From: Pseudomonas floridensis
Lineage (GTDB): Bacteria > Pseudomonadota > Gammaproteobacteria > Pseudomonadales > Pseudomonadaceae
Reading direction: 5' to 3'
Length of the DNA: 51,757 nt
Assembly: GCF_002087235.1 (NCBI RefSeq)
Contig: NZ_MUIO01000110.1
Location: 1-51,757, forward strand
Part shown: piece by piece, positions 8,692-18,102 of the stretch
Layout: every line of letters begins with the position of its first letter
Numbering within the stretch: the first letter of the stretch is position 1
Made by a program: the position numbers and the translations under genes
The notes under the pieces: generated by a model
What the model was told of the DNA's origin: nothing
The model's database searches: none
What the model saw: the letters and a program-made list of their open reading frames with translations, nothing else

Positions 8692-10506
8692 ATGCCTCTG
8701 CGCACAGAAGATAGCTGGCGCCACGGCGCCGTTTTGATAGATCCCGAACACACCCGGTTTGCCCTCTGGGCACCGGACGCCTACACCGTCAACGTTGAAC
8801 TGGAGGATGGCCAGTCACTGGCCATGCTCCCGCAGCCAGATGGCTGGTTCGTGCTGGAGGCCCGCTGCAAGGCGGGTGCTCGGTATCAGTTCAACATCAA
8901 TGGGGAAATCAAGGTTCCCGACCCCGCTTCCCGATTCCAGGCTGGCGATGTTCACTCACCCAGCATCGTGGTTGACCCTCTCGCGTATCAATGGCAAAAC
9001 ACTGGCTGGAAAGGTCGTCCCTGGCACGAAGCCGTGATCTACGAGCTGCATGTCGGGACACTTGGTGGCTATGCAGGGGTTGAGAAACACCTTAAGCACC
9101 TGGCTGATCTGGGCGTGACCGCTATCGAACTGATGCCGCTGGCGCAGTTCCCCGGTGATCGCAACTGGGGCTATGACGGCGTACTGCCTTACGCCCCGCA
9201 GTCTTCGTACGGCACTCCCGAACAACTCAAGCACCTGATCGACACGGCGCATGGTCACGGTCTGGCAGTGATTCTCGACGTGGTCTACAACCACTTCGGT
9301 CCGGACGGCAACTACCTGGGCAGCTACGCCAAGGAGTTCTTTCGCAGCGATCTGCACACGCCATGGGGCGATGCCATCGATTTCCGTCGTCCGCAAGTGC
9401 GTGACTACTTTGTAGACAACGCCCTGATGTGGCTGCTCGAGTACCGTTTCGACGGTCTGCGCATGGACGCCGTGCATGCGATCCGCGACGAAACCTTTCT
9501 GCCTGAATTCGCCGAGCGCGTGCGTGATCGCCTCGATCCCGAGCGGCATGTGTGGCTGAATCTGGAGAATGAATTCAATCAGGCCAGTCTGCTCGATAAA
9601 GGCTTCGACGCGCAGTGGGACGATGATGGGCACAACACACTGCATGTGCTGCTGACCGGCGAAACGGATGCCTATTACTCGGACTTTGCGCAGCAGCCGA
9701 CTCATAAGCTGGCACGCCTGCTGAGCGAAGGCTTCGTTTATCAGGGCGAGCAGACCCGGCATGGGCACACACGCGGCGAGCCGAGCGGCCATCTGTCGCC
9801 CAGCGCGTTTGTGTTGTTCTTGCAGAACCATGACCAGATTGGCAATCGGGCGCTGGGCGAGCGCCTCCCGCAACTGTGCCCGGCTCCGGCGCTGAAAGCG
9901 GCGACTGCTCTGCTGCTGCTTTCGCCGATGATTCCGTTGATGTTCATGGGTGATGAATGGGCGGCCAGCGAGCCGTTCCTGTTCTTTACCAGCCATCACG
10001 GCGAACTGGCCGACGCGGTGCGCGAAGGCCGACGCAACGAATTCGCCGACTTTGCCGCGTTTGCCGATCCAGAGCGTCGCGAGCATATTCCTGACCCCAA
10101 CGATCCGAGCACCTTCGAGGCGTCTCGACCCGCTTTCAGTGCCATGGCTCTGGAAACCGACAAGGGGCTGGATCATCGCAACTGGCTGGAGCTTTACAAG
10201 CAGTTGCTGGCCTTGCGCAAGCAGGAAATCATTCCGCGTCTGCAAGGTGCGCGTTCGCTCGGCGCTGACGTCCTCGCCGATCATGCGGTCAGTGCCCGCT
10301 GGCGCATGAGCGATGGCAGCGTGCTGCGCATTGACCTCAACCTGGGTGAAAAGCCTGTCACCCTGACGCAACAGGATGATGCGCGAGTGATTTTCTCCAC
10401 CCAGCCAAAATCGGCCGAACTTTCACATCGGCACATCCTCAATCCATACACGGCCATTGTCAGCCTGACAGCAAGCGATGTTATGGAGAAACGGGATGAA
10501 CAATGA
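8692..10506 (+). CDS. treZ: Malto-oligosyltrehalose trehalohydrolase (GH13)
   Basis: The 604-residue enzyme releases free trehalose from the maltooligosyl-trehalose made by TreY. An N-terminal CBM48-like beta domain (VLIDPEHTRFALWAPDA) is followed by the GH13 barrel. Its conserved regions are DVVYNHFGPDG, GLRMDAVHAIRD (nucleophile Asp), LNLENE (acid/base Glu) and LQNHDQIGNRA. Length agrees with the family (about 580-610). A GAGGAAAAAGGGG ribosome site precedes the chosen ATG. The stop overlaps the malQ start by 11 bases. Confidence 0.96.
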   Translation: MPLRTEDSWRHGAVLIDPEHTRFALWAPDAYTVNVELEDGQSLAMLPQPDGWFVLEARCKAGARYQFNINGEIKVPDPASRFQAGDVHSPSIVVDPLAYQWQNTGWKGRPWHEAVIYELHVGTLGGYAGVEKHLKHLADLGVTAIELMPLAQFPGDRNWGYDGVLPYAPQSSYGTPEQLKHLIDTAHGHGLAVILDVVYNHFGPDGNYLGSYAKEFFRSDLHTPWGDAIDFRRPQVRDYFVDNALMWLLEYRFDGLRMDAVHAIRDETFLPEFAERVRDRLDPERHVWLNLENEFNQASLLDKGFDAQWDDDGHNTLHVLLTGETDAYYSDFAQQPTHKLARLLSEGFVYQGEQTRHGHTRGEPSGHLSPSAFVLFLQNHDQIGNRALGERLPQLCPAPALKAATALLLLSPMIPLMFMGDEWAASEPFLFFTSHHGELADAVREGRRNEFADFAAFADPERREHIPDPNDPSTFEASRPAFSAMALETDKGLDHRNWLELYKQLLALRKQEIIPRLQGARSLGADVLADHAVSARWRMSDGSVLRIDLNLGEKPVTLTQQDDARVIFSTQPKSAELSHRHILNPYTAIVSLTASDVMEKRDEQ

Positions 10507-12574
10507 GCAACTGGAGAGGCTTGCGACTGAAGCCGGACTGTCGGTGCACTGGGTGGACGCCAACGCGCGCCCCCAGACCGTCAGCCCTGATGTGTTGCGC
10601 AAGGTACTGGAGGCGCTAGGCTATGCAGCAGACGGCAGCGAAGCGATAGACGCCAGTCTGCAACGCCTGCAGGCCGAGCGCGAAGGCGCAGGCGCACCGC
10701 CACTGCTTACGGTGGATCAGGACGCCAATCTGGACCTGTCCGCCTGGTTCGAACCGCATACGCCTTTTATCCTGCACCTGGAAGAGGGTTCCTCGCTGGA
10801 TGCGCGGCTGACGGCCGATGCCCACCTGCCCGCTCTGGCACCGCCTGGGTATCAGCAATTGGAGATTGCCGGTCAGCACCTGACAATCGCTGTCGCGCCC
10901 AAGACCTGCTTCAGCATGGCGATGGCCACCGACACGTCCACGCCCCGCGCATGGGGCCTGACGGTGCAGTTGTATGGATTGCGCCGCGAAGGCGATGGCG
11001 GGTTTGGCGATACCCAAGCGCTGGAAAATCTGGTTCGTGCCGCTGGCGAACGAGGTGCCGACGCACTGGCAATCAGCCCTATACACGCGATGTTCGCCAG
11101 CGACCCGCATCGATACAGCCCGTATTCGCCTTCAAGCCGACTCTTTTTGAACAGTCTGTACGCTTCGCCTGGCGCGATTCTGGGTGAGCGTGCGTGGCGT
11201 CAGGCCATCGAGGACGCGGGTGTCGGTGATGAACTTAAGCGTCTCGAGACACTGCCCCTGATTGACTGGCCAGCCGCCGCAGCCGCCAAGTGGAAGGCCT
11301 TGCATGCCTTGTACGAGGCTTTCAGTGCCGGTTCGCATCCGTTGCACGAAGACTTCAACAGTTTTCGTCACACAGGCGGTGAAGCGCTGGAAAACCATTG
11401 TCGGTTCGAAGCTCTGCGCGCTGAATGTCCGGCGATGGGCATCAGTGACAACTGGCACGAATGGCCGGACGACCTGAAAGATCCGCGCAGTGAAGCGGTG
11501 TCGGCCTTCGCTGCCGATCACGGCCCGCAGGTCAGCTTCCATGCGTTTACCCAATGGCTGATCGCACGCGGCCTGGAGCGAGCACAGGTTGCAGCGCGCA
11601 GCAGCGGCATGCGCGTAGGCCTCATCGCTGACCTGGCAGTGGGCGCCGATGGCGGCGGCAGTCAGGCATGGAGTCGTCAGGATGAGCTGCTATCAGCCCT
11701 GACGGTAGGTGCCCCGCCCGACATTTTGAACCGTGCGGGTCAAAGCTGGGGCATTTCCGCTTTCTCTCCCGAAGGCCTGAAACGCAACGGTTTCAGGGCT
11801 TTCATCGAAATGTTGCGCGCCAACTTCGCCCATGCCGGCGGCCTGCGCATTGACCATGTCATGGGCTTGCAGCGGCTCTGGGTCGTGCCGCTGGGTTCAC
11901 CGCCCAGCGAAGGCGCCTATCTGAACTATCCGCTCGACGACATGCTGCGTCTGCTCAGTCTGGAGTCGCTGCGTCACAAGGCGATCGTGCTCGGCGAGGA
12001 TCTGGGCACTGTGCCCGAAGGCCTTAGCGAGAAACTGAGTGTCCGCGCCATGCTCGGTATGCGTGTGCTGCTGTTCGAACAGAACAACGGTTCCTTCAAG
12101 CCGATTCTGGACTGGTCCGCCGAGGCACTGGCCACCACCAGCACGCACGACTTGCCGACCCTTGCGGGATGGCTGAGCGAGCTGGACATCGAGTGGAACG
12201 CGCGGCTGGGCCATGTCGACGCACAGAGCGAACGGCACTGGCGCGATGAGCGCGCCCGTGAATACGATGCGTTGCGCCGTGCGCTGGGCCAGAGCAACGA
12301 CGGCTTCGACGAAAATACCGAAGATGCCGCACAGATCATCGACGCAAGCATTCGCTACCTGGGCCATACCCGAGCGCCCTTGGTGCTGCTGCCTGTTGAA
12401 GATGCAATCGGCGTCCTGGAGCAGGCCAACCTGCCTGGCACTATCGACAGCCACCCTAACTGGTGCAGACGCCTTCCCGGCGATGCAGCCTCACTCCTTG
12501 ATAACCAAGATGCTGCTCGACGACTGGAATTGCTGTCCCAATCCCGGCTGCAAGCTGCGGAGCGCGACCGATGA
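10496..12574 (+). CDS. malQ: 4-alpha-glucanotransferase (amylomaltase, GH77)
   Basis: The 692-residue disproportionating enzyme transfers maltodextrin segments between chains and so supplies substrates of suitable length to TreY. GH77 signatures are GLRIDHVMGLQRLW (nucleophile Asp), IVLGEDLGTVPEGL (acid/base Glu) and TSTHDLPTLAGW (stabilising Asp). An N-terminal domain of about 150 residues precedes the barrel, as in other proteobacterial MalQ. The ATG at 10496 (MNNEQLERLA) sits 3' of a GGAG ribosome site inside treZ. An upstream in-frame start at 10478 would add six residues. The stop overlaps treY as ATGA. Confidence 0.95.
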   Translation: MNNEQLERLATEAGLSVHWVDANARPQTVSPDVLRKVLEALGYAADGSEAIDASLQRLQAEREGAGAPPLLTVDQDANLDLSAWFEPHTPFILHLEEGSSLDARLTADAHLPALAPPGYQQLEIAGQHLTIAVAPKTCFSMAMATDTSTPRAWGLTVQLYGLRREGDGGFGDTQALENLVRAAGERGADALAISPIHAMFASDPHRYSPYSPSSRLFLNSLYASPGAILGERAWRQAIEDAGVGDELKRLETLPLIDWPAAAAAKWKALHALYEAFSAGSHPLHEDFNSFRHTGGEALENHCRFEALRAECPAMGISDNWHEWPDDLKDPRSEAVSAFAADHGPQVSFHAFTQWLIARGLERAQVAARSSGMRVGLIADLAVGADGGGSQAWSRQDELLSALTVGAPPDILNRAGQSWGISAFSPEGLKRNGFRAFIEMLRANFAHAGGLRIDHVMGLQRLWVVPLGSPPSEGAYLNYPLDDMLRLLSLESLRHKAIVLGEDLGTVPEGLSEKLSVRAMLGMRVLLFEQNNGSFKPILDWSAEALATTSTHDLPTLAGWLSELDIEWNARLGHVDAQSERHWRDERAREYDALRRALGQSNDGFDENTEDAAQIIDASIRYLGHTRAPLVLLPVEDAIGVLEQANLPGTIDSHPNWCRRLPGDAASLLDNQDAARRLELLSQSRLQAAERDR

Positions 12575-15354
12575 ATCAGCCATTACAACCGTTACGAGCC
12601 ACTCAACGCCTGCAGTTTCACAAAGACTTCACGCTGGATGATGCCGTTCCTTTGGTGCCGTACTTCGCCAGCCTCGGCATCAGCCATTTGTACGCCTCAC
12701 CCATTCTTAAAGCCCGTTCTGGCTCCATGCACGGCTATGACGTTGTAGACCCTACCGTCATCAACCCGGAACTGGGCGGCGAGCCCGCCCTGCTGCGGCT
12801 GGTGGCGGAGCTGCGCAAGCACGGCATGGGCATGATCCTCGACATCGTGTCCAACCACATGGCCGTCGGCGGTGCGGACAATCCATGGTGGCTGGACCTG
12901 CTGGAGTGGGGACGTCGCAGCCCTTACGCCGACTTCTTCGACATCCAGTGGAATTCACCGGACCCACTGTTGGCCGGTCAATTGCTTCTGCCATTCCTGA
13001 GCAGCGACTACGGCACGGTATTGCAGGCCGGCGAAATTCCGTTGCGTTTCAACGCGCAACACGGCTCGTTCCATATCGAGCACTACCAGCATCACTTTCC
13101 GGTCTGCCCGACCACCTACGACGCGCTGTTGCAAGATACCGGACATGCGCAACTGGACGAACTGGGCCAGCGCTTCGCGGCGCTCAATCAATACCCGCAA
13201 GCCTACGAACGTGCGCGCCAGGCCAAGGCCGATCTGGCCGAGCTGGCGAGCGATCCGCAGGTGCTCAAGGCCATCGAGCAAATCACCGCACGCTTCGATT
13301 CAAGCAAGCCTGAAGGGTTTGACCGCCTGCACCAGCTGCTGGAGCGTCAGTACTATCGTCTGGCGAGCTGGCGTACGGCCGGGGATGACATCAACTGGCG
13401 GCGCTTTTTCGACATCAACGAACTGGGCGGTCTGCGCGTCGAACGTCCGAACGTGTTCGAGGCCACGCACGGCAAGATTTTCCAGTTGATCGCTGACGGC
13501 CTCATTGACGGCCTGCGCATTGACCATATCGACGGGCTCGCCAATCCACGCGGTTACGGCCGCAAGCTGCACCGTCGCGTGCAGGGGTTGCTGAGCCAGC
13601 GTCCGGCCGATGCGCAATTGAGCCATCTGCCGGTCTTCGTCGAGAAGATCCTTGGTCCCGACGAGCCGTTGCGTCAGGACTGGAGCGTGGACGGCACGAC
13701 CGGCTACGAATTCATGAACCAGGTGTCGCTGCTGCAACACGATCCCAAGGGTGAAGCGCCACTGGGCGAGCTGTGGAGTCGGCTCACGGAACGTACTGCC
13801 AACTTCGACGAAGAAGTGTTAGTGGCACGCGATCTGGTGCTGCACGGCACGCTGGCGGGCGACTTCGAAAACGTTGCGCAGTCGCTGTTGCAGGTTGCCC
13901 GCAGCGACCTGATGAGCCGGGACCTGACGCTGGGTGCCATCCGCCGTGCGCTGCTGGCCCTGATCGTGAACTTCCCGGTCTACCGCACTTACATCACCGT
14001 CTGCGGGCGTTCCGCGCAAGACGAGCGATTCTTCCAGCACGCCATGGACGGTGCGCGTTCGACCTTGAACGAGGGCGACTGGCCGGTACTCGACTATCTC
14101 GCCCGCTGGCTGGGCGGTGAGTCCTGGAGAAAGCTGCCACGCGGGCACGTGCGCAAGCTGTACAAAAACGCTTGCGTGCGCTTCCAGCAACTGACGTCAC
14201 CCGTAGCCGCCAAATCGGTGGAAGACACCTCGTTCTACCGCTCCGCCGTGCTGCTGTCGCGCAACGATGTGGGCTTCCATCCGCAACATTTCAGTGCACC
14301 GGCGAAAGACTTCCACCAAGCCTGCCTGCAACGTATCGAGACCTTTCCGGACAACCTGCTGGCGACCGCGACACATGACCACAAACGCGGCGAAGACACC
14401 CGTACGCGTCTTGCCGTGCTGAGCGAATGTGCCGACTGGTATGCCGAGCAGGTAGAACGCTGGCGCCAGCTGGCTGCGCCGCTCAAAGGTGAAGACCCGG
14501 CGATCAGCGCTGGCGATGAGCTGATGCTTTATCAAGCATTGCTGGGCAGTTGGCCGCTTGACCTGGAGGGCGAACAGGCCCACGAGGAATACGCCAAACG
14601 CATGGTGCAGTGGCAGGAAAAGGCGCTGCGTGAAGCCAAGCTGCAAAGCAGCTGGAGCGCGCCGAACCAGCCGTACGAAACCGCCTGCCGAGAGTTTCTG
14701 CAACGTTTGCTGCTGGCGCCTGAAGCCCTCGCTCTGCGCCAGTCTATAAGCGCGACGGCCAGCCGTATTGCGACCGCAGGTGCGCTCAATAGCCTGGCGC
14801 AAACCTTGCTACGCTTGACGGTGCCCGGTGTGCCCGATCTGTATCAGGGGACAGAGTTCTGGGATTTCAGTCTGGTCGATCCGGATAACCGCCGCCCCGT
14901 GGACTATGCTGCTCGGCAACAGGCGCTGACCGCCAACGTCAGCGCCCCGCAGTTGCTGACTCACTGGCACGACGGCCGGATCAAACAGGCACTGATTGCA
15001 GCGACGCTCAAGGTGCGCGCCACGCACCCGACGCTGTTCAGTGAAGGGCAATATGTCCCGCTGGAAGTGAAAGGCAGTCATGCCGAAAAAGTGCTGGCAT
15101 TCGCGCGAGTAACGGCGAACGAGCGGGCGATCGTGGTGGTGCCGCGCATATCCAGTGAACTATTGGGCACCGCGCAGGCTCCATTCATTAATGCTGCTCA
15201 TTGGGGCGACACGCGTATCAGCGTGCCGTTTTCCGATTCAGAGACACCGTGGAAAGGCCTCTTTTCTGACGTCGTCGTGATGAGTGATGGGGAAATACCG
15301 CTCAGCGCAGCGCTTGAAGAATTTTCCGTCAATATGCTTATTCAAACTATGTAA
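12571..15354 (+). CDS. treY: Malto-oligosyltrehalose synthase (GH13)
   Basis: The 927-residue enzyme isomerises the reducing-end alpha-1,4 bond of a maltooligosaccharide to the alpha,alpha-1,1 bond of trehalose. Visible signatures are SMHGYDVVDPTVINPELGG, DIVSNHMAVGG, GLRIDHIDGLANPRGYG (catalytic Asp), VFVEKILGPDE (catalytic Glu) and TATHDHKRGEDTRTRL. Bacterial TreY proteins run about 720-930 residues, so this is at the long end. Translation is coupled to malQ through ATGA. Together with TreZ it gives the TreYZ route to trehalose, an osmotic and desiccation protectant. Confidence 0.96.
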   Translation: MNQPLQPLRATQRLQFHKDFTLDDAVPLVPYFASLGISHLYASPILKARSGSMHGYDVVDPTVINPELGGEPALLRLVAELRKHGMGMILDIVSNHMAVGGADNPWWLDLLEWGRRSPYADFFDIQWNSPDPLLAGQLLLPFLSSDYGTVLQAGEIPLRFNAQHGSFHIEHYQHHFPVCPTTYDALLQDTGHAQLDELGQRFAALNQYPQAYERARQAKADLAELASDPQVLKAIEQITARFDSSKPEGFDRLHQLLERQYYRLASWRTAGDDINWRRFFDINELGGLRVERPNVFEATHGKIFQLIADGLIDGLRIDHIDGLANPRGYGRKLHRRVQGLLSQRPADAQLSHLPVFVEKILGPDEPLRQDWSVDGTTGYEFMNQVSLLQHDPKGEAPLGELWSRLTERTANFDEEVLVARDLVLHGTLAGDFENVAQSLLQVARSDLMSRDLTLGAIRRALLALIVNFPVYRTYITVCGRSAQDERFFQHAMDGARSTLNEGDWPVLDYLARWLGGESWRKLPRGHVRKLYKNACVRFQQLTSPVAAKSVEDTSFYRSAVLLSRNDVGFHPQHFSAPAKDFHQACLQRIETFPDNLLATATHDHKRGEDTRTRLAVLSECADWYAEQVERWRQLAAPLKGEDPAISAGDELMLYQALLGSWPLDLEGEQAHEEYAKRMVQWQEKALREAKLQSSWSAPNQPYETACREFLQRLLLAPEALALRQSISATASRIATAGALNSLAQTLLRLTVPGVPDLYQGTEFWDFSLVDPDNRRPVDYAARQQALTANVSAPQLLTHWHDGRIKQALIAATLKVRATHPTLFSEGQYVPLEVKGSHAEKVLAFARVTANERAIVVVPRISSELLGTAQAPFINAAHWGDTRISVPFSDSETPWKGLFSDVVVMSDGEIPLSAALEEFSVNMLIQTM

Positions 15355-15371
15355 TACCTGGGAGTGTCGAG

Positions 15372-15761
15372 ATGAGTGCCGACGAAAAAAGAATCCGTGA
15401 ATTTGCCTATCAGATCTGGGAGTCCGAAGGTAAACCCTCCGGTCACGACGCCCGTCACTGGGAGATGGCGCGAAAGCTGGCGGAAGCCGAAGCTCTGGCG
15501 CCGGACAAGACCACTGCACGCAAGGCCAACAAGCCGAAGTTGCCAGAGGTAGACAGCGCCAAGGCGCCTGCCAAAGGTCCGGCCAAGCCGGCAGCCAAGG
15601 CAGCGCCTGAGGCCAAGCCTGCCAAACCTGCGGCATCCAAGCCTGCGGCGGCCCCGAAAGCCAAGGCGCCTGCCAAGCCGAAACCGGCCCCTGCGGCGGC
15701 CCAAGGCGACGCACCAGCCAAGCCTGCGCCGAAGAAACCACGCAAGCCATCGAATACTTGA
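15372..15761 (+). CDS. DUF2934 domain protein with Ala/Pro/Lys-rich tail
   Basis: The 129-residue protein starts with a DUF2934 segment (residues 1-42; RIREFAYQIWESEGKPSGHD and HWEMARKLAEAE). The rest is low-complexity Ala/Pro/Lys sequence with repeated units such as AKPAAK and APKAK. The tail is basic and resembles a histone-H1-like or polyanion-binding region. The function of DUF2934 is not known to me. The gene follows treY by 17 bases with a GGGAG ribosome site. Its fixed place between treY and glgX suggests a link to glucan metabolism, which is inference from position only. Confidence 0.85.
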   Translation: MSADEKRIREFAYQIWESEGKPSGHDARHWEMARKLAEAEALAPDKTTARKANKPKLPEVDSAKAPAKGPAKPAAKAAPEAKPAKPAASKPAAAPKAKAPAKPKPAPAAAQGDAPAKPAPKKPRKPSNT

Positions 15762-15791
15762 AACTCTTCTGTCTCCACGCAAGTCCATTGT

Positions 15792-15825
15792 CGCAGGTCC
15801 CATCCGGTTCCCGGTGAGACCTGCG
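15792..15825. repeat. Hairpin between the DUF2934 gene and glgX
   Basis: CGCAGGTC (15792-15799) and GACCTGCG (15818-15825) are perfectly complementary. The loop contains a further CCGG...CCGG pairing, giving a long stem. No T tract follows, so it is not a standard intrinsic terminator. It may be an mRNA processing or stability element inside the operon. It lies in the 157-bp gap that separates treY/DUF2934 from glgX. Confidence 0.55.
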
Positions 15826-15918
15826 GTAACCCCAATCTTTAACTTCAGTGTTGAAGCCCGCTCGGCTTCGATAACGGTTTCGGCCGCTTAGAAAATCATT
15901 CGACGTCAGGAAGGCACC

Positions 15919-18102
15919 ATGAATACGAAGTCCAAAACATCGGCAGACGACAGTTCGGCCACACTAGAAAACCCTGCCAGTACCCCCTCACGGATCCGTG
16001 AAGGACTTCCCTTTCCACTCGGTGCCAGTTGGGATGGCCTGGGCGTCAACTTCGCAATCTTTTCGGCCAACGCTACCAAGGTCGAGCTGTGTGTGTTCGA
16101 CTCCACTGGCGAAGTCGAACTGGAACGCATCGAGCTTCCGGAATACACCGACGAGATCTACCACGGCTACCTGCCCGATGCGCACCCGGGCCTGATCTAC
16201 GGCTACCGTGTATACGGACCTTATGACCCGAAGAACGGCCACCGCTTCAACCACAACAAACTGCTGATCGACCCCTATGCCAAACAGCTGGTCGGGGAAC
16301 TGAAATGGTCCGAAGCGCTGTTCGGCTACACCATCGGCCACCCCGATGGCGATCTGAGCTTCGATGAGCGTGACAGTGCGCCATTCGTGCCCAAGAGCAA
16401 GGTCATCGACGAAGCCTACACCTGGGGCCGTGATCAGCGCGTTGGTACGCCTTGGGACAAGACCATCGTCTACGAGACCCATGTTCGCGGCTATACCATG
16501 CGCCACCCTTCTGTCCCGGAAGAACTGCGCGGCACATTCGCCGGCCTGGGTTCGGCCGACGTCGTCGATCACATCCGCAAACTGGGTGTGACCTCTGTCG
16601 AGTTGCTGCCGATCCACGCGTTCGTCAACGACCAGCACTTGCTGCAAAAAGGCATGACCAACTACTGGGGCTACAACAGCATCGCGTTCTTCGCCCCGGA
16701 CCCGCGTTACCTTGCACACGGCAAAATCGCCGAATTCAAGGAAATGGTCGCGCATATGCACCACGCCGGCCTTGAAGTGATTCTGGACGTGGTTTACAAC
16801 CACACCGCCGAAGGCAACGAGCTGGGCCCTACCCTGTCGATGCGCGGTATCGACAACGCCTCGTACTATCGCCTGATGCCGGACGACAAGCGCTATTACA
16901 TCAACGATTCCGGGACTGGCAACACCCTTGATCTGAGTCACCCGTGCGTGCTGCAGATGGTCACGGACTCCCTGCGTTACTGGGCGTCGGAAATGCATGT
17001 CGATGGCTTCCGCTTCGACCTGGCGACCATTCTGGGCCGTTACCACGATGGCTTCGACGAGCGCCACAGTTTCCTGGTCGCCTGCCGTCAAGACCCGGTA
17101 CTGCGTCAGGTCAAGCTGATCGCCGAGCCTTGGGACTGTGGCCCCGGTGGCTATCAGGTCGGTGGCTTCCCGCCGGGCTGGATGGAGTGGAACGACAAAT
17201 ACCGCGATACCGTGCGTGCCTTCTGGAAAGGTGATGACGGGCAACTGGCCGATTTCGCAGCACGCCTGACTGCTTCGGGCAACATGTTCAACCAGCGCGG
17301 TCGACGCCCTCAAGCGTCAGTCAACTTCATCACCGCGCACGATGGTTTCACGCTGCACGACCTTGTGTCGTACAACGACAAGCACAACGAAGCCAACGAT
17401 GAAAACAACCAGGACGGCAGCAACAACAACCTGTCCTGGAACCACGGTGTCGAAGGGCCGACTGACGACGCTGAAATCAATACCTTGCGTCTGCGCCAGA
17501 TGCGTAACTTCTTCGCCACCCTGCTGCTGTCTCAAGGCACGCCAATGATCGTGGCCGGTGACGAGTTCGCCCGCACCCAGCACGGCAATAACAACGCCTA
17601 CTGCCAGGACAGCGAGATTGGCTGGGTCAACTGGGATCTGGACGGTGACGGCGAAGCACTGCTGAAGTTCGTCACCCGCGTGATCAAGCTGCGTCAGAGT
17701 TACCCGATCCTGCGCCGTAGCCGCTTCCTGGTGGGCGATTACAACGAAGAAATCGGTGTCAAGGACGTAACCTGGCTCGCGCCGGATGGCAACGAAATGA
17801 CGGTCGAGCAATGGCACGACAGCAACGGTCGCTGCCTGGGCATGTTGATGGACGGTCGCGCGCAGGAAACCGGTATCCGTCGCCCAGGTGCCGATGCCAC
17901 GTTGCTGCTGGTGGTGAACGCGCATCACGAAGGCGTCAACTTCACCCTGCCTGAGGTGCCGGAAGGCACTCACTACACCTGCCTGATCGACACCAATCAG
18001 GACGATGCACGCAGCAAGGAGCAATTTGGTTTCGGTACTGAATACACCGTCACCCCACGCTCGCTGCTGCTGTTCGAACTGAAGCGCGAAGACCAGCAAT
18101 GA
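15919..18102 (+). CDS. glgX: Glycogen debranching enzyme (GH13_11)
   Basis: The 727-residue isoamylase-type enzyme hydrolyses alpha-1,6 branches, preferably short ones left by phosphorylase, and frees linear maltodextrin for MalQ and TreY. A CBM48 domain comes first (PFPLGASWDGLGVNFAIFSANA). The barrel signatures follow: DVVYNHTAEGNE, GFRFDLATILGR (nucleophile Asp), LIAEPWDCGPGGYQVG (acid/base Glu) and FITAHDGFTLHDLVSYN. Length is normal for GlgX. The ribosome site is AGGAAGG. The stop overlaps the next ATG (ATGA), so the following unknown cluster is translated with it. Confidence 0.96.
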   Translation: MNTKSKTSADDSSATLENPASTPSRIREGLPFPLGASWDGLGVNFAIFSANATKVELCVFDSTGEVELERIELPEYTDEIYHGYLPDAHPGLIYGYRVYGPYDPKNGHRFNHNKLLIDPYAKQLVGELKWSEALFGYTIGHPDGDLSFDERDSAPFVPKSKVIDEAYTWGRDQRVGTPWDKTIVYETHVRGYTMRHPSVPEELRGTFAGLGSADVVDHIRKLGVTSVELLPIHAFVNDQHLLQKGMTNYWGYNSIAFFAPDPRYLAHGKIAEFKEMVAHMHHAGLEVILDVVYNHTAEGNELGPTLSMRGIDNASYYRLMPDDKRYYINDSGTGNTLDLSHPCVLQMVTDSLRYWASEMHVDGFRFDLATILGRYHDGFDERHSFLVACRQDPVLRQVKLIAEPWDCGPGGYQVGGFPPGWMEWNDKYRDTVRAFWKGDDGQLADFAARLTASGNMFNQRGRRPQASVNFITAHDGFTLHDLVSYNDKHNEANDENNQDGSNNNLSWNHGVEGPTDDAEINTLRLRQMRNFFATLLLSQGTPMIVAGDEFARTQHGNNNAYCQDSEIGWVNWDLDGDGEALLKFVTRVIKLRQSYPILRRSRFLVGDYNEEIGVKDVTWLAPDGNEMTVEQWHDSNGRCLGMLMDGRAQETGIRRPGADATLLLVVNAHHEGVNFTLPEVPEGTHYTCLIDTNQDDARSKEQFGFGTEYTVTPRSLLLFELKREDQQ

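Noticed and set aside
8956..10371. 471-codon minus-strand frame opposite treZ
   Set aside because: Antisense shadow of a GH13 gene; no ribosome site or domain.
15540..15750. Tandem-repeat-like DNA with recurring GCCAAGCC words
   Set aside because: Explained by low-complexity Ala/Pro/Lys coding in the DUF2934 protein; no regular spacer structure as in CRISPR.
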